Part shown: one piece after another, positions 1 to 6,085 of the stretch
Layout of the letters: each line of letters opens with the position of its first letter
Position numbering within the stretch: the stretch's first letter is position 1
Source of the DNA: Planctomycetota bacterium
GTDB lineage: Bacteria; Planctomycetota; Planctomycetia; Pirellulales; UBA1268
Direction: 5' to 3'
Assembly: GCA_027622795.1 (NCBI GenBank)
Contig: JAQBZA010000038.1
Coordinates: forward strand, 1 to 13,946
Length of the DNA: 13,946 nucleotides
Position numbers and translations under genes: made by a program
The notes under the pieces: generated by a model
Database searches by the model: none
What the model was told of the DNA's origin: nothing
What the model saw: only the letters and a program-made list of their open reading frames with translations

Positions 1-337
1 CTCGGCGTTTCAGCGACCTTCCGACAGGAAGGCGTGTCGTTGTGATTTTCGAATCTGACTGGCTTGTGAGAATGTCTGGATTAACGGCACCTCCTTTCGA
101 GCGGCGTCCGAAGACACCGAGATGCGTTCGCGTTGAAACGGAAAAGCACGTGGCGTGCCAGTCGAAAGGAAATCGGGGACGAGAGACGATTCTGCGAAGC
201 AACTCAGCCTATAAGCTGGCCGAGGCCATGCCGCCTTCCGCAGCCGGGAATCGACTCCCGTCCCCTTTTTGCCCCTCGGCTGCCTGCGAGCGCAGCATCT
301 GCTGCGCGGGGACGCAGCAGCGGTAGACTCGTGAGCG
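1..337. other. Noncoding stretch upstream of the HDAC-family gene
   Basis: No reading frame here looks like a real protein. The open frames on both strands are Arg/Ser/Pro/Cys-rich and have no recognisable domain. What can be seen is structure. A 6-bp stem with a 4-nt loop lies at 17-32 and is followed by a short T-run at 46-49. An outer stem GCAGCCG/CGGCTGC (240-246 with 277-283) overlaps a smaller CGGGA/TCCCG hairpin (245-249 with 256-260), and five T follow at 266-270. A perfect 8-bp hairpin at 299-320 is listed separately. The stretch probably holds the promoter and 5' leader of the + strand operon, and perhaps a weak terminator of whatever lies to the left. I could not identify convincing -35/-10 boxes. 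Confidence 0.5.
299..320 (+). other. 8-bp hairpin in the 5' leader of the HDAC-family gene
   Basis: CTGCTGCG (299-306) and CGCAGCAG (313-320) are perfect inverted repeats around a 6-nt CGGGGA loop. The 3' arm ends 17 nt before the ATG at 338, so the hairpin sits just 5' of the region a ribosome would occupy. No T-run follows, so it is not a standard intrinsic terminator. The left arm can also pair partly with the preceding GCAGC (292-296), giving a competing fold. A regulatory role is inferred from position only. Confidence 0.4.
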
Positions 338-1249
338 ATGCGACTCTTTCCCTGCGACCGGTTTCGGCTGCCCCTGCCGGCCGGCCACAGTTTTCCGATC
401 GATAAATACACGCTTCTGCGGCAGCGGCTCCAGCGGCATGCCGCGGCGGGAGCGCCGCTTGAATTCATCGAGCCGCATGCCGCCACGGATGACGAACTGC
501 TGCGGGTCCATTGCCGCGACTACGTGGGCCGCGTGATGGCCGGCACCCTCTCACGTGATGAGGTCCGGCGGATCGGATTCCCCTGGAGCCCGCAGCTGGT
601 GGAGCGATCGCTCCGCAGTACGGGCGCGGCGATCGATGCGGCGGCGGCGGCTCTCGAAGATGGCGTGGCGGCAAGCCTCGCCGGCGGCACCCACCATGCC
701 GGCACCACCTGGGGAGAGGGCTACTGCGTGTTCAATGACGTTGCCGTGGCAGCCCGCGAGATGCAGGCCCGCGGTGCGGTCCGTCGGGTGCTCGTACTTG
801 ATTGCGACGTGCATCAGGGCAACGGCACGGCCGAGATCTTTGCCGCCGACGAAACAGTCTTCACGATGTCGATCCACGGTGCCCGCAACTTCCCGCTGCG
901 AAAACATCCCGGATCGCTTGATGTGCCGCTCGAGGATGGCACGGGCGACGAGGAATACCTCGAGCGGCTGGCAGCGGCGGTCGAGGAATCATTCGCGCGG
1001 GCCGCGGCAGATCTCGTGCTCTACATTGCCGGGGCCGATCCCTACGAGGGCGATCGGCTCGGCCGGCTCCGGCTCACCAAGCAAGGGCTGCTTAACCGTG
1101 ATCGGCTCATACTCGATGCGGCGCGACGGGCCGGGGTGCCGACCGCGATCGTCTGCGGCGGCGGCTACTGCACCGATCTCGAGTCGATTGTCGATATTCA
1201 TGCCGCGACGATGCTCGCGGCCGCCGAGGTCCGCGCGGGAGCCTCGTGA
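338..1249 (+). CDS. Histone deacetylase-family (AcuC/HDAC-like) zinc deacetylase
   Basis: A 303-residue protein of the arginase/deacetylase fold, predicted to remove acetyl groups from acyl-lysine or related amides in the cytoplasm. The N-terminus (LPLPAGHSFPIDKYTLLRQRL, about residues 11-31) matches the usual opening of bacterial HDAC-like proteins. The active site is complete: the charge-relay pair H119/H120 in GGTHHAG; GYCVFNDVAVAAR at 128-140; zinc ligands D157 and H159 in DCDVHQGNG; the third ligand D234 in AGADP; and the transition-state tyrosine Y277 in CGGGY. The length of about 300 aa fits the single-domain bacterial class and is shorter than acetylpolyamine amidohydrolases with their extra L1 loop. 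ATG 338 is the first possible start after an in-frame TGA at 332-334. No strong Shine-Dalgarno is visible. The next gene follows after 13 nt, so both are probably co-transcribed. The substrate (AcuC-type acetyl-CoA synthetase, another protein, or a small molecule) cannot be told from sequence. Confidence 0.94.
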   Translation: MRLFPCDRFRLPLPAGHSFPIDKYTLLRQRLQRHAAAGAPLEFIEPHAATDDELLRVHCRDYVGRVMAGTLSRDEVRRIGFPWSPQLVERSLRSTGAAIDAAAAALEDGVAASLAGGTHHAGTTWGEGYCVFNDVAVAAREMQARGAVRRVLVLDCDVHQGNGTAEIFAADETVFTMSIHGARNFPLRKHPGSLDVPLEDGTGDEEYLERLAAAVEESFARAAADLVLYIAGADPYEGDRLGRLRLTKQGLLNRDRLILDAARRAGVPTAIVCGGGYCTDLESIVDIHAATMLAAAEVRAGAS

Positions 1250-1251
1250 TC

Positions 1252-1258
1252 GAGAGGA
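1252..1258 (+). promoter_or_regulatory. Ribosome binding site of the M20 peptidase gene
   Basis: GAGAGGA ends 4 nt before the ATG at 1263, inside the 13-nt gap after the HDAC stop. It decides the start, because this reading frame stays open far upstream within the HDAC gene. A GTG at 1260 directly precedes the ATG in the same frame and is a possible alternative one codon longer. Confidence 0.6.
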
Positions 1259-1262
1259 CGTG

Positions 1263-2477
1263 ATGGCGATAACGAAGCGAACACGGGCTATCGAGGCGTT
1301 GGCCCCGCCGGAGCCCGATCTCGACAGGGCCCTCGATCTGGTCGTCGCGCTGATGCAGATTCCCGGGCCGAGCTGCCGCGAGGCGGCGGTGGCCGACTTC
1401 GTGCGGGAAACCTTGCGGCGGGCCGGTGTGCCGGCAGCGGCGATCACGACCGACAGGGCGCATGAGCGGTCGCCGGCCGGTGGCGAGACGGGCAACCTGA
1501 TCGTGAAGCTGCCGGGCACGGTGCGGGGGCCGCGGCGGCTCCTGATGGCGCATCTCGACACGGTGCCGATCTGTGTCGGCTGCCGGCCCGTGCGACGGGG
1601 CGACGACATCGTCTCCGTAAACCCGGCGAGTGGCCTCGGGGCCGACAACCGGTCTGGCGTGGCGGTCGTGCTCACGGCGGCGCGGGAAATCCTTGAGCGA
1701 AAGCTGCCGCACCCGCCGCTCACGCTCCTGTTTTCGGTGCAGGAGGAGCTCGGGCTCTTCGGCACGCGGTTTGTTGACGTCAAGAAGCTCGGGGGGCCGC
1801 AGCTGGCCTGGAACTGGGACGGCCGCGGTCCGCAGCGGATTACGCGGGCCGCCACGGGAGGCCGCACGCTCGACATCACGCTCCGCGGCATCGCCAGCCA
1901 TGCCGGCGGGGCGCCGGAGCGGGGCGTGAGCGCGATCGCGATGGCGGGCCTGGCGATTCACGACCTTGTCACCGGCGGCTGGCATGGTGAGATCGTGCGT
2001 GGCCGCCACACGGGCACGTGCAACCTCGGCATCATCAGCGGTGGTGAGGCAACCAACGTGGTGACCGACCTCGTGCGGCTCACCGGTGAATGCCGCAGTG
2101 ACGACCGGCAGTTTCTCGACCGGATTGCCCGGGAGGTGGAGCGGGCGTGTGGGCGGGCGGCCCGGTCGCTCCGCAATCACAAGGGGCGGCGGGGCTCGGC
2201 CGAGGTGGTCAGCGACATCGAATACGAGGCGTTTCGACTCGCCGATGATGAGCCGTGCGTTGCGGTGGCCGCGGCAGCGATCCGGTCGCTCGGCATGGAG
2301 CCGGAACTGCTCACCACCCAAAGCGCCCTCGATGCCAACTGGATGAACTTTCATGGCATCCCCACCGCCACGCTGGGGGCTGGTCAGGTGGCCGGCCATT
2401 CGGTGGAGGAGCGGCTCGACATCGGCCAGTTTCAGCAGGGCTGCCGGGTGGGGCTGCGGCTGGCGACAGGTGGGTGA
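1263..2477 (+). CDS. M20-family (PepT-like) zinc metallopeptidase
   Basis: A 404-residue protein with the full two-zinc signature of clan MH, family M20. H97 and the catalytic-support D99 lie in MAHLDTVP, the bridging D128 in GLGADNRSG, the general base E161 and ligand E162 in VQEELGLFG, ligand D186 in NWDGRG, and the last ligand H379 in VAGHSVEERL. An inserted lid/dimerisation domain spans roughly 197-310 and carries the typical SHAGGAPERG segment (H213). Its layout and motif wording are closest to PepT-like tri/dipeptidases, so cleavage of short peptides or an N-acyl amino acid is expected. No signal peptide is seen, so it should be cytoplasmic. It follows the HDAC-family gene after 13 nt, which suggests a two-gene operon whose products both hydrolyse amide bonds with zinc. 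The exact substrate is unknown. The C-terminus ends directly before a convergent terminator. Confidence 0.94.
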   Translation: MAITKRTRAIEALAPPEPDLDRALDLVVALMQIPGPSCREAAVADFVRETLRRAGVPAAAITTDRAHERSPAGGETGNLIVKLPGTVRGPRRLLMAHLDTVPICVGCRPVRRGDDIVSVNPASGLGADNRSGVAVVLTAAREILERKLPHPPLTLLFSVQEELGLFGTRFVDVKKLGGPQLAWNWDGRGPQRITRAATGGRTLDITLRGIASHAGGAPERGVSAIAMAGLAIHDLVTGGWHGEIVRGRHTGTCNLGIISGGEATNVVTDLVRLTGECRSDDRQFLDRIAREVERACGRAARSLRNHKGRRGSAEVVSDIEYEAFRLADDEPCVAVAAAAIRSLGMEPELLTTQSALDANWMNFHGIPTATLGAGQVAGHSVEERLDIGQFQQGCRVGLRLATGG

Positions 2478-2500
2478 CCACGGCGTATGACACGGCGCAC

Positions 2501-2533
2501 AAAAATCCCGCGCGGAATTTGTTCCGAGCGGGA
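2501..2533 (-). terminator. Rho-independent terminator of the Cys-rich gene
   Basis: The two 12-nt arms 2506-2517 and 2522-2533 (TCCCGCGCGGAA and TTCCGAGCGGGA) pair with a single mismatch around a TTTG loop. Read on the - strand, the stem is followed at once by five T (AAAAA at 2501-2505 on +). It lies 31 nt past the stop of the Cys-rich gene. The + strand peptidase gene ends 28 nt on the other side, so the same stem may also slow transcription arriving from the left, although that side has no T-run. Confidence 0.8.
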
Positions 2534-2564
2534 GGTCTTCACCCACAGCTTTTGGCGGTCGTGA

Positions 2565-3011
2565 TCAGCGACCGACAGCCGCCGATCCGGTCGACACCGG
2601 CACCGCCTTGGCGGCCTTCGTGGCGGGCGGGCTGCTCTTGCTCGCGACCTCCGCGGTGTTTGGCGAAGATGCGGCGTCGGCCACGCAGCAGATCACCGGC
2701 GCACTCACCGTGGTGTAGCAGCAGCTGTTGTAGCAGCAGCCGTTCACGTAGGTCGTCGTGCAGGCCCCGTTGCTGCAGCTGGTCGTGCAGCAGCCGTTGC
2801 TGCACGTGGTGGTGCAGCAGGGATCGCACGCCGGGGCACAGGTCGTCACGCAGCAGGGATCACACACCGGCACGCAGCAGGTGGTGGGGCAGCAACACGC
2901 TCTCCGACATCGCCGTCTGTGTCCCGCTTCGGCATCCCAGCCAGACACGACCACGGCCACGCAGGTGAGCGTTCCAACGAAACAACGCAGCAGGGTCTTC
3001 TTGCCGATCAT
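2565..3011 (-). CDS. Small secreted Cys-rich repeat protein
   Basis: A 148-residue protein of no named family that I recognise. Residues 1-29 form a signal peptide: charged MIGKK, a hydrophobic stretch to about residue 23, then an AEA/G cleavage site. The mature part opens with a basic patch (HRRRCRR) and then a core with 24 cysteines between residues 35 and 109, many as CC pairs. The core is repetitive: a 12-residue unit CDPCCxTTCxxx occurs twice (50-61, 62-73), followed by three 9-residue units of TTxCSNGxC type (67-93, the last degenerate). A low-complexity Ala/Ser/Lys/Pro tail without cysteine covers 110-148. The ATG at 3011 was chosen over upstream codons because it gives a clean signal peptide and has GAGAGG 7 nt before it. 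Export and disulfide cross-linking in the envelope are likely; planctomycete walls are known to be cystine-rich. Metal binding is an alternative. It has its own terminator and a long upstream gap, so it is probably transcribed alone. Confidence 0.82.
   Translation of the reverse strand: MIGKKTLLRCFVGTLTCVAVVVSGWDAEAGHRRRCRRACCCPTTCCVPVCDPCCVTTCAPACDPCCTTTCSNGCCTTSCSNGACTTTYVNGCCYNSCCYTTVSAPVICCVADAASSPNTAEVASKSSPPATKAAKAVPVSTGSAAVGR
2718..2897 (-). repeat. In-frame tandem repeats of the Cys-rich protein
   Basis: This stretch codes residues 39-98 of the secreted Cys-rich protein. Two 36-bp units (starting on the - strand at 2864 and 2828) encode CDPCC-TTC blocks, and three 27-bp units (starting at 2813, 2786 and 2759) encode TT-CSNG-C blocks. 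On the + strand it shows as recurring GCAGCAG/GTTGCTGCA and CAGCAGGGATC words. The DNA copies have diverged somewhat at third positions. The repeats probably arose by slippage or unequal crossing-over. Confidence 0.6.
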
Positions 3012-3331
3012 CGTGGAACCTCTCGAGAGCCTCGGGGGAGAAACAGGCCGCACCCAACGTGGGCCGACCTTCCCGAGGGCCGGGAACGGTAGGCCTGCCG
3101 CCGCGGTCGAGGCAAGCGGCAGGGCCGGTCGCGAGCCACCACGCGGGGCGGGGCGGGGAGCCGAAACGGCAATGATTTTCGAGGGCCAGCGGCTGCATGG
3201 TCGGTGCCGGACGGCAGGGCCGTGGCCGGGGAGACAGTTTGCCCGGTGGCCAGAGTCACACCGTCGATAAGCCGGTGTGCACGACGGCTCTTCGATCTCG
3301 GGGCTCATGACGTTCCGGGTCACGGGGGCTT
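3012..3331. other. Intergenic region upstream of the Cys-rich gene
   Basis: This 320-nt gap lies between the 3' end of the SMC ATPase gene and the start of the Cys-rich gene, both on the - strand. It should hold the promoter and leader of the latter. I see no gene in it and no clear -35/-10 pair. It holds a GC run (GCGGGGCGGGGCGGGG, 3143-3158). A 7-bp hairpin CACACCG/CGGTGTG (3257-3263 with 3273-3279) overlaps an alternative 6-bp stem CCGTCG/CGACGG (3261-3266 with 3282-3287). A bulged hairpin lies at 3207-3229. None has a - strand T-run, so no intrinsic terminator is evident for the repair operon here. GAGAGG at 3019-3024 is the ribosome binding site of the Cys-rich gene. Confidence 0.55.
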
Positions 3332-6085
3332 TCAAGCAACGGGGCGGGCGTCGCCCTCGTTCAACGATGAACCCCATGCTGGTTGCGGCATGTCGACTCG
3401 TTTTGCGGGAAAAAAGGCGTATTCATGCGGGTCGCATGAGAGCACGATGATCTGCAGGCCCCGCCGGGCACCGAGTTCAAGCACCCGGTGAACCGCCGTG
3501 AGGCGATCAGGATCCGAATTGACAAACGCATCGTCGAACACCACCGGCAGGCAGGCATCCCCGCCGGAGCCGCCTTCAATGGCCTCGCCTGCGAGCAATT
3601 CCGCCATTGCCAGGCGGCAGGCGGCGGCCACCTGCTCCCGCGTGCCACCGCTGAGGTTTTCAAACTCGAAGTCGAGCCCGCCGAGCGATGGCCGCGCCAC
3701 CTGCAGATCGGTGAAGCCGTCGCCCGTCTTCGTGATCGAGAAGCGACAGCCGGGGCCGTAGAGGGCTTCGAGGTATTCCGCCACCTTCATCCGCAACGGC
3801 GTTGCCACGAGTTCGGCAACGTGCTGCCGCCGAGTATCGAAGAGATCGCGGAGCCGACGGACCGCCTCAGCCCGGCGGAGAACCTCGGCGTGTCGCCGAG
3901 TGGCGATGGCAAGCCGCGCATCAGCCGCCGCCTTCACCCCATGCAGATCGACGGAGCCTGTTTTGCCGACGATCGCCTTCGCGCCGGCCAGTCGTAGCTC
4001 GGCGTCTTTGATCTGCCGCTCATGCTGATCCCGCGCCATCTCGAACCGCTGCTTGTCGCTTCGTGTGAGGTCTGGCGACAGTGCCGCGATTGCCCGAGTG
4101 GTCTTTTGCTGGGCATCGGCAGCCACTTGCACCAGGCCAGCAAGCCTCCGCAGTTCGACCTCCCGGCTGATCCCATACGCCCGCTCGAGAGCCGCCTTCT
4201 TGATTTCAAGGTTGCGGACTGCAGTCGCCTGCTCCACGGCCTTCTGTTCCGCGGTTTCCCGATTCACTCGGGCTGCGTTTGCGGCCGCGACGGCCGCGTC
4301 ATACGCGGCGTTGGCCTGCTCGACACTCCGCTCGGCCTGCCGCTGCCCTTCCTCCGCCGTCTGAATCGCCGCTTCGAGGGCCGTGGTGTCGGTAGGCCGC
4401 ACGAATCCTGCGGGGGTCTTTCGCGTGATCTCGGCTTCCACTTTTTCAATGTCCGCTTTCACCGCGGTGAGCCGGGTTGCCACATGCTTGCCGCCAAGGT
4501 CAAGAATCTTTTCCTGGAGCCGTGAGGATTCAACGTCCGCAGCCAGACGAGATTCGTGATCCTCGCGGGCCGCCGAGATGCTCGCGACTCCCAGTTCCTT
4601 GAGTCGCCTGGAGAGACGGGATTCAAGATCCGCGATCTCGACCCGCAACGCGGCGAGCGACTGCCCCCCACCGGGTATGATGCGAATCGTAGTGCCCTCT
4701 CCGATCCGCAGGTCGGCTGCATCGGCAAGCGTTCGGGAGGTGCCGTCGGTGAGCTGCTCCCCTTCGATCAGCACGGCCACGTCGGCACAGGTCACCTCCA
4801 GCCGCGTGGCGATCGCCTCGAGTTTTGCGATGCCCATCTGCCGCTGTCGGTCAAGGTCCTCAAGCTCGGAGATGGTGCTGCGATCAACTTCCGGCAGCTC
4901 CCGAAGTGATTTTTCGATCGCGGTGAGTTTGTGGGAGACCCGTTCGATCGCGGCTTGTTTCGTTTCGAGATCAACGCGTTGCGTTTCGAGGTCAAACAGC
5001 CTGGCAAGCGTCGAGAGAAGATCGCGGGTGGTGGCAGCTGCCTCCCGCGCAGCAAACGCACGGCTCGTGACGTTTGGGGCACTCGTTACTTCATTCTGCA
5101 TGCGCTGTTCATGGGAGCGGAGGTTGGCAATCTCTTCGTTCTGCGAGGCAAAACCCTGACGCAGTGCTTTGAGCGACTCAGATACATCGGCAATTTCACG
5201 ATCGCCTTTGTGGAGCTGCTGGTAGGCCTCCTCTGCGGTCTCCAGCTCATCCTTTTCGCGCTGCAGTGTCTCTTCAAGCTGCTCGATGGTCGTCAGCGAG
5301 GCGAGGGTTGTGGCCAGATGCTGCTGGGCGATGGCACTCGTCTGCCGGAGTGAGCGGATTGCATCTTCCTCCCGGATGACCGTGTCGGCGGCGGTCTCCA
5401 GCTCTGCCAGATCGTTGGCCGCCGTGGCCGCGGCGGCTTGTGCGGCGATGAGTTCGGCAGCTGCCGCTGCCAGCGGTGAACCGGCCTTGACGCCCTTCGA
5501 AGTGTATGAGTCTTTGTATTCGTCGGTGATCCGCTGATAGGTGACGCTGTCGACATTTGATTCGGTCAGTGTCGTGCCGGTCAAGCTTTGCAGGCGGGCG
5601 TTGAGGCGGTTTGCCTCCGCCGGGGTGAGCGAGTCTTTCCCGGTCGGGTTGTCGGTAGCTTCGCCTTGCAAAGCCCAGAGGTGAGACCAGCCGTACACTG
5701 CCTGGCTCAGTGTGCCTCCCCGCAAAGCAAGGAGCGACCGGAGCTGCGCTTCGGCCTCGTCGCCGCTGAATCGTTCGCCGGTGGTCTCATCGATCAGTTC
5801 AGCCGTTGCCTGGGCTTTCTTGAAGACCTTGCGGATCGTGAAGGTGCGGCCGCAGCGTTCGAACCGGAGGGTGACCTCCGGCGGGCCACCGCCAGCCTTG
5901 GGTTTGATCTCCTCGAGGCCGGTCTTTGAGCGATGTGGATGGAAGAGCACCCGCTTGATCGCCTCGAGCAGCGTGCTTTTGCCCGACTCGTTCGGGCCGG
6001 CCACGAGCGTGCGGATCCGATCAAACTCGACCGTGAGATCCTCGTGCATCCGAAAGTTTTTGACAGTGACCAAGAGCAGTCTCAT
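3332..6085 (-). CDS. SbcC/Rad50/YhaN-like SMC-type ATPase
   Basis: A 917-residue ATPase of the Rad50/SbcC type, expected to form an ATP-gated DNA-binding clamp with the nuclease encoded just upstream and to process broken or hairpin DNA ends. The N-terminal half-domain has Walker A GPNESGKST (30-38), and a Q-loop-like LWALQGE follows near residue 140. About residues 205-760 are mostly Ala/Glu/Arg/Gln-rich heptad sequence, an antiparallel coiled coil with a break in the middle. The C-terminal half-domain has the ABC signature LSGGT (811-815), Walker B LPVVFDDAF with D851/D852, a D-loop NSDPDR and an H-loop region LSCDPH (H887). I find no CxxC anywhere, so the zinc hook of canonical Rad50/SbcC is missing. 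The FDDAFVNSDPDR wording also recalls YhaN. The ATG overlaps the nuclease stop as ATGA and has GGAGG at 6092-6096, 6 nt before the start, so it is coupled yet has its own good ribosome site. Length is near archaeal Rad50 and below E. coli SbcC. Confidence 0.9.
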   Translation of the reverse strand: MRLLLVTVKNFRMHEDLTVEFDRIRTLVAGPNESGKSTLLEAIKRVLFHPHRSKTGLEEIKPKAGGGPPEVTLRFERCGRTFTIRKVFKKAQATAELIDETTGERFSGDEAEAQLRSLLALRGGTLSQAVYGWSHLWALQGEATDNPTGKDSLTPAEANRLNARLQSLTGTTLTESNVDSVTYQRITDEYKDSYTSKGVKAGSPLAAAAAELIAAQAAAATAANDLAELETAADTVIREEDAIRSLRQTSAIAQQHLATTLASLTTIEQLEETLQREKDELETAEEAYQQLHKGDREIADVSESLKALRQGFASQNEEIANLRSHEQRMQNEVTSAPNVTSRAFAAREAAATTRDLLSTLARLFDLETQRVDLETKQAAIERVSHKLTAIEKSLRELPEVDRSTISELEDLDRQRQMGIAKLEAIATRLEVTCADVAVLIEGEQLTDGTSRTLADAADLRIGEGTTIRIIPGGGQSLAALRVEIADLESRLSRRLKELGVASISAAREDHESRLAADVESSRLQEKILDLGGKHVATRLTAVKADIEKVEAEITRKTPAGFVRPTDTTALEAAIQTAEEGQRQAERSVEQANAAYDAAVAAANAARVNRETAEQKAVEQATAVRNLEIKKAALERAYGISREVELRRLAGLVQVAADAQQKTTRAIAALSPDLTRSDKQRFEMARDQHERQIKDAELRLAGAKAIVGKTGSVDLHGVKAAADARLAIATRRHAEVLRRAEAVRRLRDLFDTRRQHVAELVATPLRMKVAEYLEALYGPGCRFSITKTGDGFTDLQVARPSLGGLDFEFENLSGGTREQVAAACRLAMAELLAGEAIEGGSGGDACLPVVFDDAFVNSDPDRLTAVHRVLELGARRGLQIIVLSCDPHEYAFFPAKRVDMPQPAWGSSLNEGDARPVA

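Noticed and set aside
43..59. TTCGAAT resembling a tRNA T-loop
   Set aside because: The five bases on each side do not pair as a T-stem, and no D-arm, anticodon arm or acceptor stem fits around it.
210..215. TATAAG as a -10 box for the HDAC gene
   Set aside because: No -35-like hexamer lies at 16-18 nt upstream, so it is not supportable alone.
10..486. Open frame on the - strand in the upstream region
   Set aside because: Composition is Arg/Ser/Ala/Cys-rich with no domain, and it runs into the certain HDAC gene antisense; it reads as a GC-rich shadow.
595..602. GCTGGTGG, the E. coli Chi sequence
   Set aside because: Chi differs between species, a single 8-mer is expected by chance in GC-rich coding DNA, and this genome's RecC specificity is unknown.
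555..1262. N-terminal extension of the M20 frame
   Set aside because: It lies out of frame inside the HDAC gene and is Arg/Ser-rich; the ATG at 1263 with GAGAGGA before it is the real start.
1107..2546. Long open frame antisense to the M20 gene
   Set aside because: The 479-residue frame is Arg/Pro/His-rich low-complexity sequence opposite a gene with a full catalytic signature; this is common in high-GC DNA.
2718..2897. CRISPR-like array
   Set aside because: The repeats are contiguous, have no unique spacers and keep the reading frame of a Cys-rich protein.
3012..3377. N-terminal extension of the Cys-rich frame
   Set aside because: It would bury the signal peptide and overlap the ATPase gene; the ATG at 3011 has a proper ribosome site.
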